The translations under genes and the position numbers were made by a program. Below the pieces are notes generated by a model, which had not been told where the DNA came from, ran no database searches, and worked only from the letters and a program-made list of their open reading frames with translations. This document shows, piece by piece, positions 17,853 through 26,436 of a DNA stretch of 31,389 bases; the stretch's first letter is position 1; each line of letters starts with the position of its first letter. Source of the DNA: Ectocarpus siliculosus (lineage: Eukaryota > Sar > Phaeophyceae > Ectocarpales > Ectocarpaceae); assembly GCA_000310025.1 (NCBI GenBank), contig FN648798.1, positions 13,661 through 45,049 of the forward strand, read 5' to 3'.

Positions 17853-20555
17853 GTGCAATTTTTCCACGGTGATACGCCTTCGGCTTCTCTTGCCGTTTGG
17901 GCGCACATCGTCCCTGCAAACACCATGCAGTTTCCCATCCTGTTGGGACGCGATAGTTTCATGCGATTTAACACTCGCACGTACCGTATGTTGCCTCCGA
18001 GGCCACTGGACAATCGCGTTTTTGGTGAATATACGCTTGCCCACCAGGATGATTCTGGTGCGGTCGCGTATGTGCCCGATTTCACAGCCCCGGCGGACCA
18101 ATTCCAGCTCCGTTATGCAGGGCCAACGGGTACTTCATTGTCAGACGACCACCAAATGATTGAAGTCAACTTGGTGCGTTCCAACGGTACACCGGCTCTG
18201 ACCGGTCAATACCTTGTCGACATGTTGCCTGATGTTTCGTCGAACGAAGAGATCTTTGTCTCCGACGGACGTCAGTTTGTGCCGCTCGCGGGCGCTGCAG
18301 AACTTGAGCCAGGAGACTTGCTCGGTACTGCTGCCGCCCCGCTGATGCGCGTCCCGGTAGAGCATTTAGAACAACGGTTTAGTGACGAAGCTGATACTCC
18401 ATGTTCGGTGCCTGGACCTATTTTGGGTTCTACCGAGGATAACGCGGACAGGACCGTCGATCCGCAGGTGCGTTGCCACGATCCCTTCGTGCACAACCTA
18501 CGATCCACCGATCATCCTGTGCCGGACCCAGGGAAACCACCCCCTGCGGCCCCTGCCCCCGCTCACACTTCGCCCTCGCCGCCACCACAGCATGTGATGG
18601 AGCGGTTGAGCGCTGATCAGAGAGTTAGCTTTGAGTCATTGTGGAATCGCCTGCCGCCTCACCTGAAGTTGGTTAAGTTTGATTTACACGGTCCTGGTTG
18701 GTCACCAGAGGTCATCACAGAACTTGGTGATCTTTTGCATGATTTCCAAGATGTGTTTTCCACATCCTCGACGGATTTAGGGTCCTGTTCCCTGATGCCG
18801 TTTGAGATCAAAGTACCTCCGGATTGTCCCCCTGTGACGTCCAAACCGTACCGTATGAATCCTTTGGTTGCAAAGCAAGTCGATGCCATTTTGGACCAGT
18901 ATCTAGCTGCTGGCCTAATTCAGCACTCGACCTCTCCTTATTCCAGCCCCATCGTGGTTATACCAAAGAAGTCTGGTGGAATACGCATCACGGTTAACTA
19001 CCGAAAGTTGAACCATATCAGCAGCTTTGGTCAACTTCCCATCCCCCGAGTCGACGAGATTCTAACGAAACTCAACAGAGGTTCGATTTTCACGCTATTC
19101 GATTTCACGGGTTCTTTCCACCAGATCACTGTCCACAAGGACACTATCCCCCTTACGGCTTTTGCGACCCCCACTCGTTTGTTCGAATGGCTCCGCATGC
19201 CGATGGGTGCTAGCCAATCCGCAGGCCACTTTGTAAAAGTGATTAACGAAGTAATCAAAGGAGTCGATGGAGTCGAGGCATACCTCGATGACGTCGTTGT
19301 TTTTGACGAAGGCCCACTGCAGCATGTCCGTAATATGCGCACGCTCTTCGAACGGTTGAGAAAGTACGACCTCAAACTTTCTCCCTCGAAAGCCACCATC
19401 GGTACCACCAAGGCTGAATTCTTGGGGCACACCATATCTTCGAAAGGTGTCCTCCCCAACGCCCGTAAAGTAGCCGCCCTGGCAGGTATGCCCATGCCTA
19501 CGACCGTCAAGCAACTCAGGTCACTCATGGGTGGTCTGAGCTACTACCGACGTTTCCTCAGAGACATGGCCAAACGTGTGCAGTCCATTACGCACTTGCA
19601 TAAAAAAGGTGTTCCCTTCGCTTTCACGAGCGACATGGAAACAACTGTTCGCAGCCTACTGGCTGAGCTCGCGAAACCGCTCATTTTAGTGTTTCCTGAT
19701 TGGGACGCTATCGCGGACGGTACACGCCCTTTACGTCTTTGCTGTGACGCCAGCTCCGACGGTCTCGGCGCCGCGCTGGAGCAAGAGCAGAAGGACGGCT
19801 CGGTACGGCCGATCGTTTTCATCAGCAGAGCCACGCTCGACGCTGAACGCAACTGGACCGCTCTCGATCTCGAAGCAGGAGCCGTTGTGTGGGCGATCAA
19901 GCGTCTCCGCGAATACCTTCGTGGCACACACTTCCGCATCTATTCCGACAATAAGGCGCTGGAAAGTTTGTCAAAAATCAGCGAGCACAACCCACGCGTC
20001 CAACGCTGGATTGAGTTCCTTGAAGCATACAGCTACACGTTGGAGTACCGACGAGGTGCCTCCAACGGAAACGCTGACATGCTGTCTCGTCTGCCGATTG
20101 AGCCTACTGCCGCCGACATCAACGGTAACAGTCGTTTGACGTCCCCAGAAGACGTTGGTGTGTATCTGATCCGAGCGACAGGTCACGCACCACCCGGACA
20201 AACCACGCCTGGCGTTGGTTTGGGTGGGCTGGCGCCCCCGAGCGAGAACACCGCTTTGGGTGGGCTACCTCTCACTTCCGATGATTTTGCGGATTTTCGC
20301 AAACACGGGCCTCGAATGAGGATTGACGACCTTGATGCTCCTGCAGGAGAATTCGTCGCTCGTGTTTTTCCGTACGTCAATGCGCGAGGACCTTTGCGAC
20401 ACCTTGCGGACGATCGTGCATTGTCTTGCACCGACCACTCCGTATTTGCGGTGCCTGAGGTTACTTCCGCTGCAACCCAGAAAATACAGGGCGCTGTGCC
20501 GGCACTCCGGTCTTCAGCTTCTCCTGTTGTGTCTCCGATTAGACCAATTGTATAG
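17853..20555 (+). CDS. pol: gypsy Pol: reverse transcriptase and RNase H
   Basis: The frame is open from about 17815. The ATG at 17853 is a convenience, and upstream residues (DTVRLSVQFFH) belong to the protease C-terminus. ILLGRDSFMRF is protease-tail sequence. RT spans about residues 290-560 with VVIPKKSGGIRITVNYRKLN, LFDFTGSFHQI, LFEWLRMPMGASQS and the catalytic YLDD at 477-480. The thumb/connection has EFLGHTISSKGV and LRSLMGGLSYYRRF. RNase H has CCDASSDGLGAAL (Asp near 632), ALDLEAGAVVWAI, YSDNKAL and NGNADMLSR. All expected catalytic residues are present. After RNase H the chain becomes a variable Pro/Gly-rich tail and ends at TAG 20553-20555. The linker then continues one frame over. 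Confidence 0.95.
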   Translation: MQFFHGDTPSASLAVWAHIVPANTMQFPILLGRDSFMRFNTRTYRMLPPRPLDNRVFGEYTLAHQDDSGAVAYVPDFTAPADQFQLRYAGPTGTSLSDDHQMIEVNLVRSNGTPALTGQYLVDMLPDVSSNEEIFVSDGRQFVPLAGAAELEPGDLLGTAAAPLMRVPVEHLEQRFSDEADTPCSVPGPILGSTEDNADRTVDPQVRCHDPFVHNLRSTDHPVPDPGKPPPAAPAPAHTSPSPPPQHVMERLSADQRVSFESLWNRLPPHLKLVKFDLHGPGWSPEVITELGDLLHDFQDVFSTSSTDLGSCSLMPFEIKVPPDCPPVTSKPYRMNPLVAKQVDAILDQYLAAGLIQHSTSPYSSPIVVIPKKSGGIRITVNYRKLNHISSFGQLPIPRVDEILTKLNRGSIFTLFDFTGSFHQITVHKDTIPLTAFATPTRLFEWLRMPMGASQSAGHFVKVINEVIKGVDGVEAYLDDVVVFDEGPLQHVRNMRTLFERLRKYDLKLSPSKATIGTTKAEFLGHTISSKGVLPNARKVAALAGMPMPTTVKQLRSLMGGLSYYRRFLRDMAKRVQSITHLHKKGVPFAFTSDMETTVRSLLAELAKPLILVFPDWDAIADGTRPLRLCCDASSDGLGAALEQEQKDGSVRPIVFISRATLDAERNWTALDLEAGAVVWAIKRLREYLRGTHFRIYSDNKALESLSKISEHNPRVQRWIEFLEAYSYTLEYRRGASNGNADMLSRLPIEPTAADINGNSRLTSPEDVGVYLIRATGHAPPGQTTPGVGLGGLAPPSENTALGGLPLTSDDFADFRKHGPRMRIDDLDAPAGEFVARVFPYVNARGPLRHLADDRALSCTDHSVFAVPEVTSAATQKIQGAVPALRSSASPVVSPIRPIV

Positions 20556-21582
20556 GGACACCGCCACGGTTTACGGACCGTCTGCGCGACCCCACACGGA
20601 TACAGCTGCATTTGCGCTCCCTGTCCACGACACACAGACCGCCGACGATAACTCTCGGTTGCCCCCTGTCGTGTCTCCTGCGACCGCAACTGTCGACGCC
20701 GGCTCCCACTCTGATCGTTTGGATGCCGCCGACTCATTGCCGCCGCCTTCGACCTCTCGGTTGCAACCGCATCGTATTGATCCGTCGGAACTGATCTCTA
20801 CTCGTACGCGTCGCCGAACCGCGGCTGCTGCGGGTCAGCCTCAACCCGATGTAAACTACGGTTTCGGTCCTGATTTGTCGATCCCCCCACACGTTCCGCG
20901 TGCAGGCGCTTCTCGTCGTCAAACACGAGTGACACCAGCTGCCACCACGCCTGAGCCTGCTGTCGAACCTGTCCCAACGGTGCCCATAGCGCCGCCGGAG
21001 ACGGTTACCGACGCCCCTACGGGTCCTCTGTTGGGTTTGTCACAACCGGCTGCTGCAGCTGGTAAGGCAACGCCCGCAGTGGATTCCATGGTCCTCAACC
21101 CTGCAGAGTTAGAATTCCGAGAGTCCGTCGAACGCTACACGCGTGCCGATTGGGCGCGGGAACAGCAGAAAGAGCCGGTGTGTGAAGCCACCATCCGCTA
21201 CATTCTCCTCAAACGCCCTCAGAGTCTACCTGTCGATTTCTTTGCCAGAGTGTCATATCACTCCAGGCATAGACCATCGCTGGAGGATATTCGAGAGCTT
21301 GCAGATAAAGGACGCCTCGTCACTGACGATGGCCTTTGCCTCTTGGTACGAAAGAATACCAAGCCCCCGGTCTCTTCTGACCGTCCCGGAGGACGAGCTG
21401 CACGTCTGTTGAATGACGAACCCACTCGTATTTACGTGCCCATGTTAATGCGACCTTGGGTCATGCAAGCTTGCCATGCCAACGCCCTCTGCCACCTTGG
21501 TACCGCTCGCACGCTCAGCTTGCTTGAGAGGTTTTACTGGTGGATTGGGATGAGTATCAGTACTCGTTGGTGGATTCGGTGA
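20556..21582 (+). pseudogene. pol: gypsy Pol linker and integrase H2C2 zinc finger, ended by in-frame TGA
   Basis: This frame is +1 relative to RT/RNase H. About 230 residues of Pro/Thr/Ala-rich, probably disordered linker come first (for example VEPVPTVPIAPPE). An Arg-rich stretch, ISTRTRRRTAAAAG, could bind nucleic acid or direct nuclear import. Next is the HHCC region: RIYVPMLMRPWVMQACHANA supplies the first His, then CHLGTARTLSLLERFYWW. The TGA at 21580-21582 sits between RWWIR and CLKCQARK, exactly inside the finger. The Cys-X2-Cys is encoded just beyond it in the same frame. A CGA-to-TGA transition would explain it. The linker is much longer than usual for gypsy elements. Confidence 0.85.
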
Positions 21583-21585
21583 TGT

Positions 21586-23346
21586 TTGAAATGTCAGGCC
21601 CGCAAAACTGCGCGCCAGACTATTCGCTGGCCGATTCTCACGATCCCTCTGCCTTCGGCACCAAGGGTCGCGATTAGCGTCGACTATTTTGGTCCGCCCA
21701 CAACTCCGCGAGGTTTCTCGTATATTTTGCTATTCACTGACCGTTTCAGTCGGAGAGCCAATATGTACGCAGTGACTGACGCCGAGTTCACAGCTGAAGG
21801 TACAGCTGACGTCCTTGTCAATAAATACATGCCTGTTTGGGGATGCCCCCTCAGCATTCTTTCTGACAATGGATTGCAGTTTTGCTCCAAACTGTCGGTT
21901 GCCATCCTAAAATTGCTACGCGTCCGAAAACTTACGACGAGCGCGTACCACCCTAGCGGCAACGGAGGAGTGGAGCGCGTGAACCACACCATGGCCCAGA
22001 TGCTGGCAATGGTTGTGAACGAACGACAAGATGATTGGGACATTCATCTCCCTCATGTTGAATTCGCGTACAACAACTCCGTTAGCGCTGCCACAGGATT
22101 GGCGCCCAATGAGGTGCATATGGCGCGCCTTCCTAGGTTTCCACCGACCGTTTTTACCAACATTTACGCTCGTGGTCACCAGTCGCTTGCCCGCGATCAG
22201 CTCGAGTATTGCAACCTTGCCGCCGATCAGCAACGGCGCTCCTACGAGCTAGTGCGTGAACAACACGCACTCACAGTTTCCCGTATGGAAAGACGGAACT
22301 CGAAACTGTCTGATGCCTTACACAAACTACCCGTTTACGCTACCGGTGGTTGGGTGTGGGTCTACAACCATTTGGCTACCATCCGCCAAGGTGCCAAACT
22401 CACTTCCAAGGCCCGCGCAGACGCTGACTCCCAGGTACTCAAAAAGAAGCTGTCATTGAATTGGACAGGTCCTTTTAAAATCCTCGCAGTCGGTCCTTGC
22501 AACAAGGCTCCCGATGGCAGTCCGGTGGCTGACAAGCTCCTGTATTTGGATCTTCCCTCCGATATGCCCGGAGTGGATGCCAAGCGCCGAGTTTCTGTCG
22601 CTCGTTGCAAACCGTGTGCGAACCCACACGATAGTGACGACATGCCTCGGTTCTTGCCTGCAGGCCTCACGCAGTATGTTCTCAACAACTACACGACGAA
22701 GTCTCCGCCGTACCATGTTACCGCGGACGATGTTTCGGCGCCTGTCCGTAGGCTCGAGGTTGAGAAAATCACGGGACACCAGTCGGTTCGAGGACGTGGC
22801 GGCGTTATCGCAGTCATGTACGAGACCCACTGGAAAGGTCTTCTGCGGCCCTCGTGGGAACGAGAAATGGACCTCCAACACTCCCGAAAACAGATTCTTC
22901 TGTATTGGGCTGGTACACCCGACCAACACCGGCAGACAAACCGTCTGTATCGTCGCATGCGCATTGGCGCAGCGGAACGTGAACTGTCTCGCATCAAAGG
23001 CGAGCGGTCCTCGTCACCCGGGTACGAATATGTTCCCCGCGATGTTTGGGCCCGCCGTTTTCGCAACACCGTGCTGCCTGTTGGCGCACACTTCTGGTAC
23101 AAGGCTCAAGATGCCCTATGGTGGCTAGGGAAAATCTCCGGACATACTCCAACTACAAACGTCTTCGTCGTTCGCTTCCTGGATGACCCTGGACCTGTCA
23201 AGATCACCCTCTCCCCTTCGCGCTACACGACAGCTTTGGGAGCTGTTTGTGGTTCTTGGTGCCTTCAGCTGCACCGAAGTAGTCCCTTCATGCGAGGTAT
23301 CTTACGCAATGTAGACGAGTCGCGTGGTACGGCTATAGATGCCTGA
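21586..23346 (+). CDS. pol: gypsy integrase core, chromodomain and C-terminal SH3/Tudor-like domain
   Basis: Numbering is from ATG 21586, one codon after the in-frame TGA; the TGT at 21583 is the first Cys of the finger. The DDE triad is Asp33 (SVDYFGP), Asp94 (LSDNGLQF) and Glu130 (GGVERVNHT), spacing D,D(35)E. A basic integrase C-terminal domain follows (LSLNWTGPFKILAVGPC). Residues ~391-450 read as a chromodomain (EVEKITGHQS, YETHWKGLLRPSWEREMDL, ILLYWAG), which in chromoviruses steers integration to marked chromatin. Residues ~495-560 (PVGAHFWYKAQDALWWLGKI, VFVVRFLDDPGPVKITL) look like a small beta-barrel of SH3/Tudor type. This last call rests on pattern only. The stop is TGA 23344-23346, followed directly by TAG. 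Confidence 0.93.
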   Translation: MKCQARKTARQTIRWPILTIPLPSAPRVAISVDYFGPPTTPRGFSYILLFTDRFSRRANMYAVTDAEFTAEGTADVLVNKYMPVWGCPLSILSDNGLQFCSKLSVAILKLLRVRKLTTSAYHPSGNGGVERVNHTMAQMLAMVVNERQDDWDIHLPHVEFAYNNSVSAATGLAPNEVHMARLPRFPPTVFTNIYARGHQSLARDQLEYCNLAADQQRRSYELVREQHALTVSRMERRNSKLSDALHKLPVYATGGWVWVYNHLATIRQGAKLTSKARADADSQVLKKKLSLNWTGPFKILAVGPCNKAPDGSPVADKLLYLDLPSDMPGVDAKRRVSVARCKPCANPHDSDDMPRFLPAGLTQYVLNNYTTKSPPYHVTADDVSAPVRRLEVEKITGHQSVRGRGGVIAVMYETHWKGLLRPSWEREMDLQHSRKQILLYWAGTPDQHRQTNRLYRRMRIGAAERELSRIKGERSSSPGYEYVPRDVWARRFRNTVLPVGAHFWYKAQDALWWLGKISGHTPTTNVFVVRFLDDPGPVKITLSPSRYTTALGAVCGSWCLQLHRSSPFMRGILRNVDESRGTAIDA

Positions 23347-23443
23347 TAGCATTGTTGCCTTGTTTTCCTTGTTTTATGTGTATGTATATGTATGTGTATA
23401 TGTTTGTGTGTTATATGTTTGTGTTTATGTATGTTTGTCTGTA

Positions 23444-23645
23444 TGTTTCTAGCTCGCCCTCTCGATCTATTTTCGAGACTGGCTATTGCTTCTGTATGTT
23501 TCTAGCTCGCCCTCTCGATCGATTTTTGAGACTGGCTATTGCTTCTGCATGTTTCTAGCTCGCCCTCTCGAATATTTCGAGACTGGCTATTGCTCCTTTG
23601 TGCTTTCCGCTCGCCCTCTCAATCTCTTTGAGACTGGCTCTTGCT
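23444..23645 (+). repeat. four tandem ~53-bp repeats, each with a covarying stem-loop
   Basis: The unit runs TTTCTAGCTCGCCCTCTC, hairpin, GAGACTGGCTATTGCTTCT. The stems are CTCGA/TCGAG (23461-23477), CTCGA/TTGAG with one G-U pair (23514-23530), CTCGAA/TTCGAG (23567-23581) and CTCAA/TTGAG (23618-23632). The loop differs in every copy while the stem still pairs, and GCC and GGC lie just outside it. The period is 53, 53 and 51 bp. There are no spacers, so it is not a CRISPR array. Confidence 0.88.
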
Positions 23646-24520
23646 TTTGTGTTGCGTACTTTCGCGCCACCGTTTGTCACTTCTCGATCGGTTGTCGAAA
23701 GTTTTCGCTCCCCTTCACCTATTTTCAACGCGACCTAGGTTCGTCGTTAGTTGCGGTGACACCCAAATTTGGTGCATCGTTTAACTCCGCCCCCGATGGT
23801 TTGCTTTGCGTATTTTGTGGTCCAACGTTCCGCACGTGCTTCTATTGCATGCCACGGCCAACGTGTTCCATGTTGGTACTTTCTTAAGCATTTTTCTTCA
23901 TGCAATTGGCCTTGACGTACAAGTAGGATTGTTTTCCTCGCCCCACCCCGATCGCAAGCACGTTGTATCGTGACATGCGAACGTTGTTTTTGGCGTTGGT
24001 TCCTGTCCTCTTCTTTGGCCGTTGTTTACGTTCCCGGAAACCCCCTCTTTCCCTGCTTTTCTCGATTTTGGTCGACCCCTAACGGTTTTCCATGTCGTTT
24101 TCGCTTTTGCAGGCTCGGTTTTCGTTTCTTATTATTTATGTTTGCATTTCGGAACTCGATCGCATCGTAGCCCCCCTTCCCGTAAGGTTTTGGCTTACTT
24201 GATGGCGTAGTCGATCTGTTCATTCGTGCGAGATCGTTTGTGATTTTCTCTTAACGATTTCGTTACTTCGTGTTATGGTCTTTTCGGTTCGGTTGTTTTG
24301 GTTATTTTTCGCACCCATGTGCCTTTTTCCGATTTTATCCGCCGACTTTGCCGCCCCGGCTTCTTCTTGTTTTCTTCTTTCTTGGTTCCGCTTCTTTCGT
24401 TTGGTTAACGGAGAGGTGCGGGTGAGGGTTTTGAGTTGTCGTATCTTCGATCCATCCCGCAATCCTCTTGATTGACTAGAGTCCCTCCGAGGTTTGCTTC
24501 TGTATCTGCATCTACGTCCA

Positions 24521-24535
24521 CTCAGGGTGGGCTAT
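24521..24535 (+). promoter_or_regulatory. putative polypurine tract of the gypsy element
   Basis: CTCAGGGTGGGCTAT immediately precedes the LTR. The G-rich core GGGTGGG in this position is typical of plus-strand primers in gypsy elements. Confidence 0.6.
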
Positions 24536-24844
24536 TGTTATGGTATTTGGAGGTAGACATGTGATCGTGGTTGATCATGGTTATTTGGCGCCGTCGGATG
24601 CTAAGACGTGACGTCATGCTAGACCAGGGCTTTATGCCGAGACATGTGCCCTTCTGTTCAGTGTGTACGTACAGGCGATCTATGATCGTGTGTGCGTGGG
24701 ATATTGTGAGTTGGCTTGGAAAGCGTTAATCAAGAGAAAGAGAACAACGGAAAGCAACAACAACCTGCTACTGTGGTCGGACAAGAGAGTTCCACACAGC
24801 TCAAAGGTGATTGATTCTGAAGGAAGGGGTCAAATACCATTACA
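24536..24844 (+). repeat. 3' LTR of the gypsy element (309 bp)
   Basis: It starts TGTTATGGTATTTG and ends CAAATACCATTACA. The tips are inverted repeats of each other over 14 bp with one mismatch, which defines both boundaries without a second LTR. It contains a perfect TGACGTCA palindrome at 24609-24616. The right flank GGGGC would be the 5-bp target duplicate. No partner LTR is seen near 11-13 kb. Confidence 0.85.
24609..24616. promoter_or_regulatory. CRE-like palindrome TGACGTCA in the gypsy LTR
   Basis: An exact match to the consensus site of CREB/ATF-type bZIP factors, placed in the probable U3 promoter half of the LTR. Function is inferred from the motif and position only. Confidence 0.4.
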
Positions 24845-25932
24845 GGGGCTTCTCAACGGGAACTGATGCCAGCCAAATAGATATGTTCGCGGGGTGACAT
24901 TATGGTTAACCCCGCCGATCGCTTAGGTGGGAGCACTAGAACCAGTAGCGCAAGGCAAACGGCGAGACCTTCGTTCCTTGGGTGGGCCCATGCTGAGCAC
25001 AAACCGATTGAGATAGATGTTCCTCGACGTCGTGGCAGCCAGTTCAGCATTTCTGACGAGGGGGGGTTAGGGGGGGCTTGGCAGGTATGAAGCTACCGAA
25101 GACGTTTTTCTCGTAGGTACCGGGAATCTTGGAAACTTGTCTTGTACGCTTGAAGCATGCGGGGGCGATCCTACTTTCCGGGAGCCAGCCGCGGATGCCC
25201 AGCGGCTGTACCTGGCGAGCATGCGGCACCCCCACCCCGAGGGTATGCGTGGCGGTTCTGTTGATGGTATGGGATGAAATAGGCGCGAGTCTCTCTTCAC
25301 TTTTTTGGCCGAAGAGAAGTACCGACACTACAGGGAAATGCTGCGGGAGGGCGTGGTGATGTTGCAATCCTACTGACCGCTATCACTCCCCGCAGATAGA
25401 TATTGCGCCGCTGCACCAACGTTCAGATAGTCTAGTTTGTATGTATCTATTGTAGCTTGGGTTACAAAAGGTCTGCATGTACCCATGATGTTGTTGTTGT
25501 TTGCGTGGGTCGTTGTTGTTCATACTGTCCCTCTCCCCGAAATGTGCCCTGCCAGCTCTCTAGCACTCCTGTGTTTTTCAAACAACAAAGTGGACGAATG
25601 GTGAGACATGGCCAAATCGTGGACACCTGGAAGCTAGTCGTGATTTCACGGGCAACCGGGATGGTTACAATCGTGTGTACGCATCGAATTAATTGTACGA
25701 TAGGCCTCCCGACCATTCGTTATGAGCCTGGATTTCGCGGGAGCTTCGTTCTTACGTTCCGAGAGGTACCTACGTCGTTCCGGAGATGGCAACAGCGCGC
25801 CCGCATCCCAAGGGCTCAGTAGTATTTACGGTTTACACCGTCACAAGAATTGAAGTGTAAGATTGAACGAAGGAAACCTGGGGTTTGTTGCGCGGAACTG
25901 AATCGCACGGAGTGGCAAGGTTGGTGCCGGTC
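24845..25932. other. stretch without a recognised gene after the gypsy element
   Basis: About 1.1 kb. It includes a GCGGGGT...ACCCCGC hairpin near 24890-24917 and two G7 runs near 25060-25077. A 121-codon open frame (+, 25457-25822) resembles no family I know. Nothing here supports a gene call. Confidence 0.5.
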
Positions 25933-26011
25933 GCCTCTGTGGTCTAGTCGGTAACCTCGAAACCTTCTACAGTAGATGTCAGGTCAGGGGTTCGAATCCC
26001 GGCGTAAGACC
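25933..26011 (+). ncRNA. tRNA-like sequence with Pol III A and B boxes (SINE head or tRNA relic)
   Basis: The A box TGGTCTAGTCGG (25940-25951) and a consensus-perfect B box GGTTCGAATCC (25989-25999) are spaced as in a tRNA gene. The cloverleaf is poor: the T stem pairs only at three positions, and the acceptor strands GCCTCTG and CGTAAGA do not pair. A working tRNA is unlikely. A tRNA-derived SINE head or a decayed tRNA fits better. It ends where the inverted-repeat element starts (26008). Confidence 0.5.
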
Positions 26012-26109
26012 CATGTTTATGGTCGCCATATCTTTGCGAAAATGTTTATATTTTCAAACATTTGCGGATAAAGATTTTGTTTCACTGTTTATGGGAGAAA
26101 GTCTTCCGC

Positions 26110-26188
26110 AAAATATTCTCAAACATTTTGAAATGGGGCGAAAGTCGCTCGTTTGACAAAAATATTCTCAAACATTTTGAAATGGAGC
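26110..26188 (+). repeat. 49-bp direct repeat near the left end of the inverted-repeat element
   Basis: AAAATATTCTCAAACATTTT followed by GAAATGG occurs at 26110-26136 and 26159-26185. CAAACATTT/AAATGTTT words recur throughout the subterminal region, in opposite orientation near 28249-28275. This is the usual look of subterminal transposase-binding repeats. Confidence 0.8.
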
Positions 26189-26436
26189 AGGTCGCGAAAA
26201 TGTTTCCCAAGAGCGGCGAGAGTAGTAGCCGACCGACCCTTCCGTCCTAAACACCAACAACCACTGCGCAGCGCACACTCAACGTAGCAAGCTCATAGAG
26301 GATCCGGACAACCCTAGAGTCACCGTGTCAATGTTTTGCCGGCTGATACATGGCGGGAGCTCGTCAAGCGTGCACAAAAAAACAAACATACAGGGGTGGT
26401 TTGGAGGGCACGGAGAAAGCGTGGTTTGTGTCTCCG

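Larger units (their letters stand above)
23347..24535 (+). other. T-rich untranslated 3' region of the gypsy element
   Basis: About 1.2 kb between the pol stop and the LTR, strongly T- and pyrimidine-rich on the + strand, with a TATG/TGTTTG-rich start (23376-23445) and the stem-loop array described separately. Frames of up to 133 codons exist but are cysteine/phenylalanine-rich products of the composition. I see no env-like or accessory gene. The polypurine tract closes the region at about 24521-24535 (CTCAGGGTGGGCTAT). Confidence 0.7.
12555..24844 (+). mobile_element. Ty3/gypsy chromovirus-like LTR retrotransposon carrying a NADAR domain, degenerate, 5' LTR not found
   Basis: The domain order is Gag(CCHC), NADAR, protease, RT(YLDD), RNase H, H2C2 finger, integrase, chromodomain. 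RT upstream of integrase plus the chromodomain marks the Ty3/gypsy chromovirus type. The 3' end is well defined by a polypurine tract and a 309-bp LTR with matching inverted tips. The 5' end is uncertain: I place it at a possible gag ATG (12555) because no 5' LTR or primer site is visible upstream. Frame changes occur near 13500, 14035, 14360, 16095, 16860, 17820 and 20550, with TGAs at 15758 and 21580, so this copy is probably inactive. Confidence 0.9.

Noticed and set aside
15758-21582. TGA read as a sense codon (alternative genetic code)
   Set aside because: Only two in-frame TGAs in a decaying element; pol also ends at TGA followed by TAG, and the copia stops use TAA. This is not enough evidence.
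12555-23346. Programmed ribosomal frameshifts at all gypsy frame changes
   Set aside because: There are too many changes. One is traced to a 2-bp loss in a duplicated unit and another sits at a T run, so decay or sequencing error explains them better. No classic slippery heptamer stands out.
23444-23645. CRISPR-like array (repeats with hairpins)
   Set aside because: Units are contiguous with no unique spacers, only four imperfect copies, inside a eukaryotic retroelement with no cas genes.
23486-23887. 133-codon frame after gypsy pol as an env or accessory gene
   Set aside because: Its repeated N-terminal part is the stem-loop array read as protein. No signal peptide plus transmembrane envelope layout is seen.
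25933-26011. Functional tRNA gene
   Set aside because: The A and B boxes are good, but the acceptor strands do not pair and the T stem is only partly paired.
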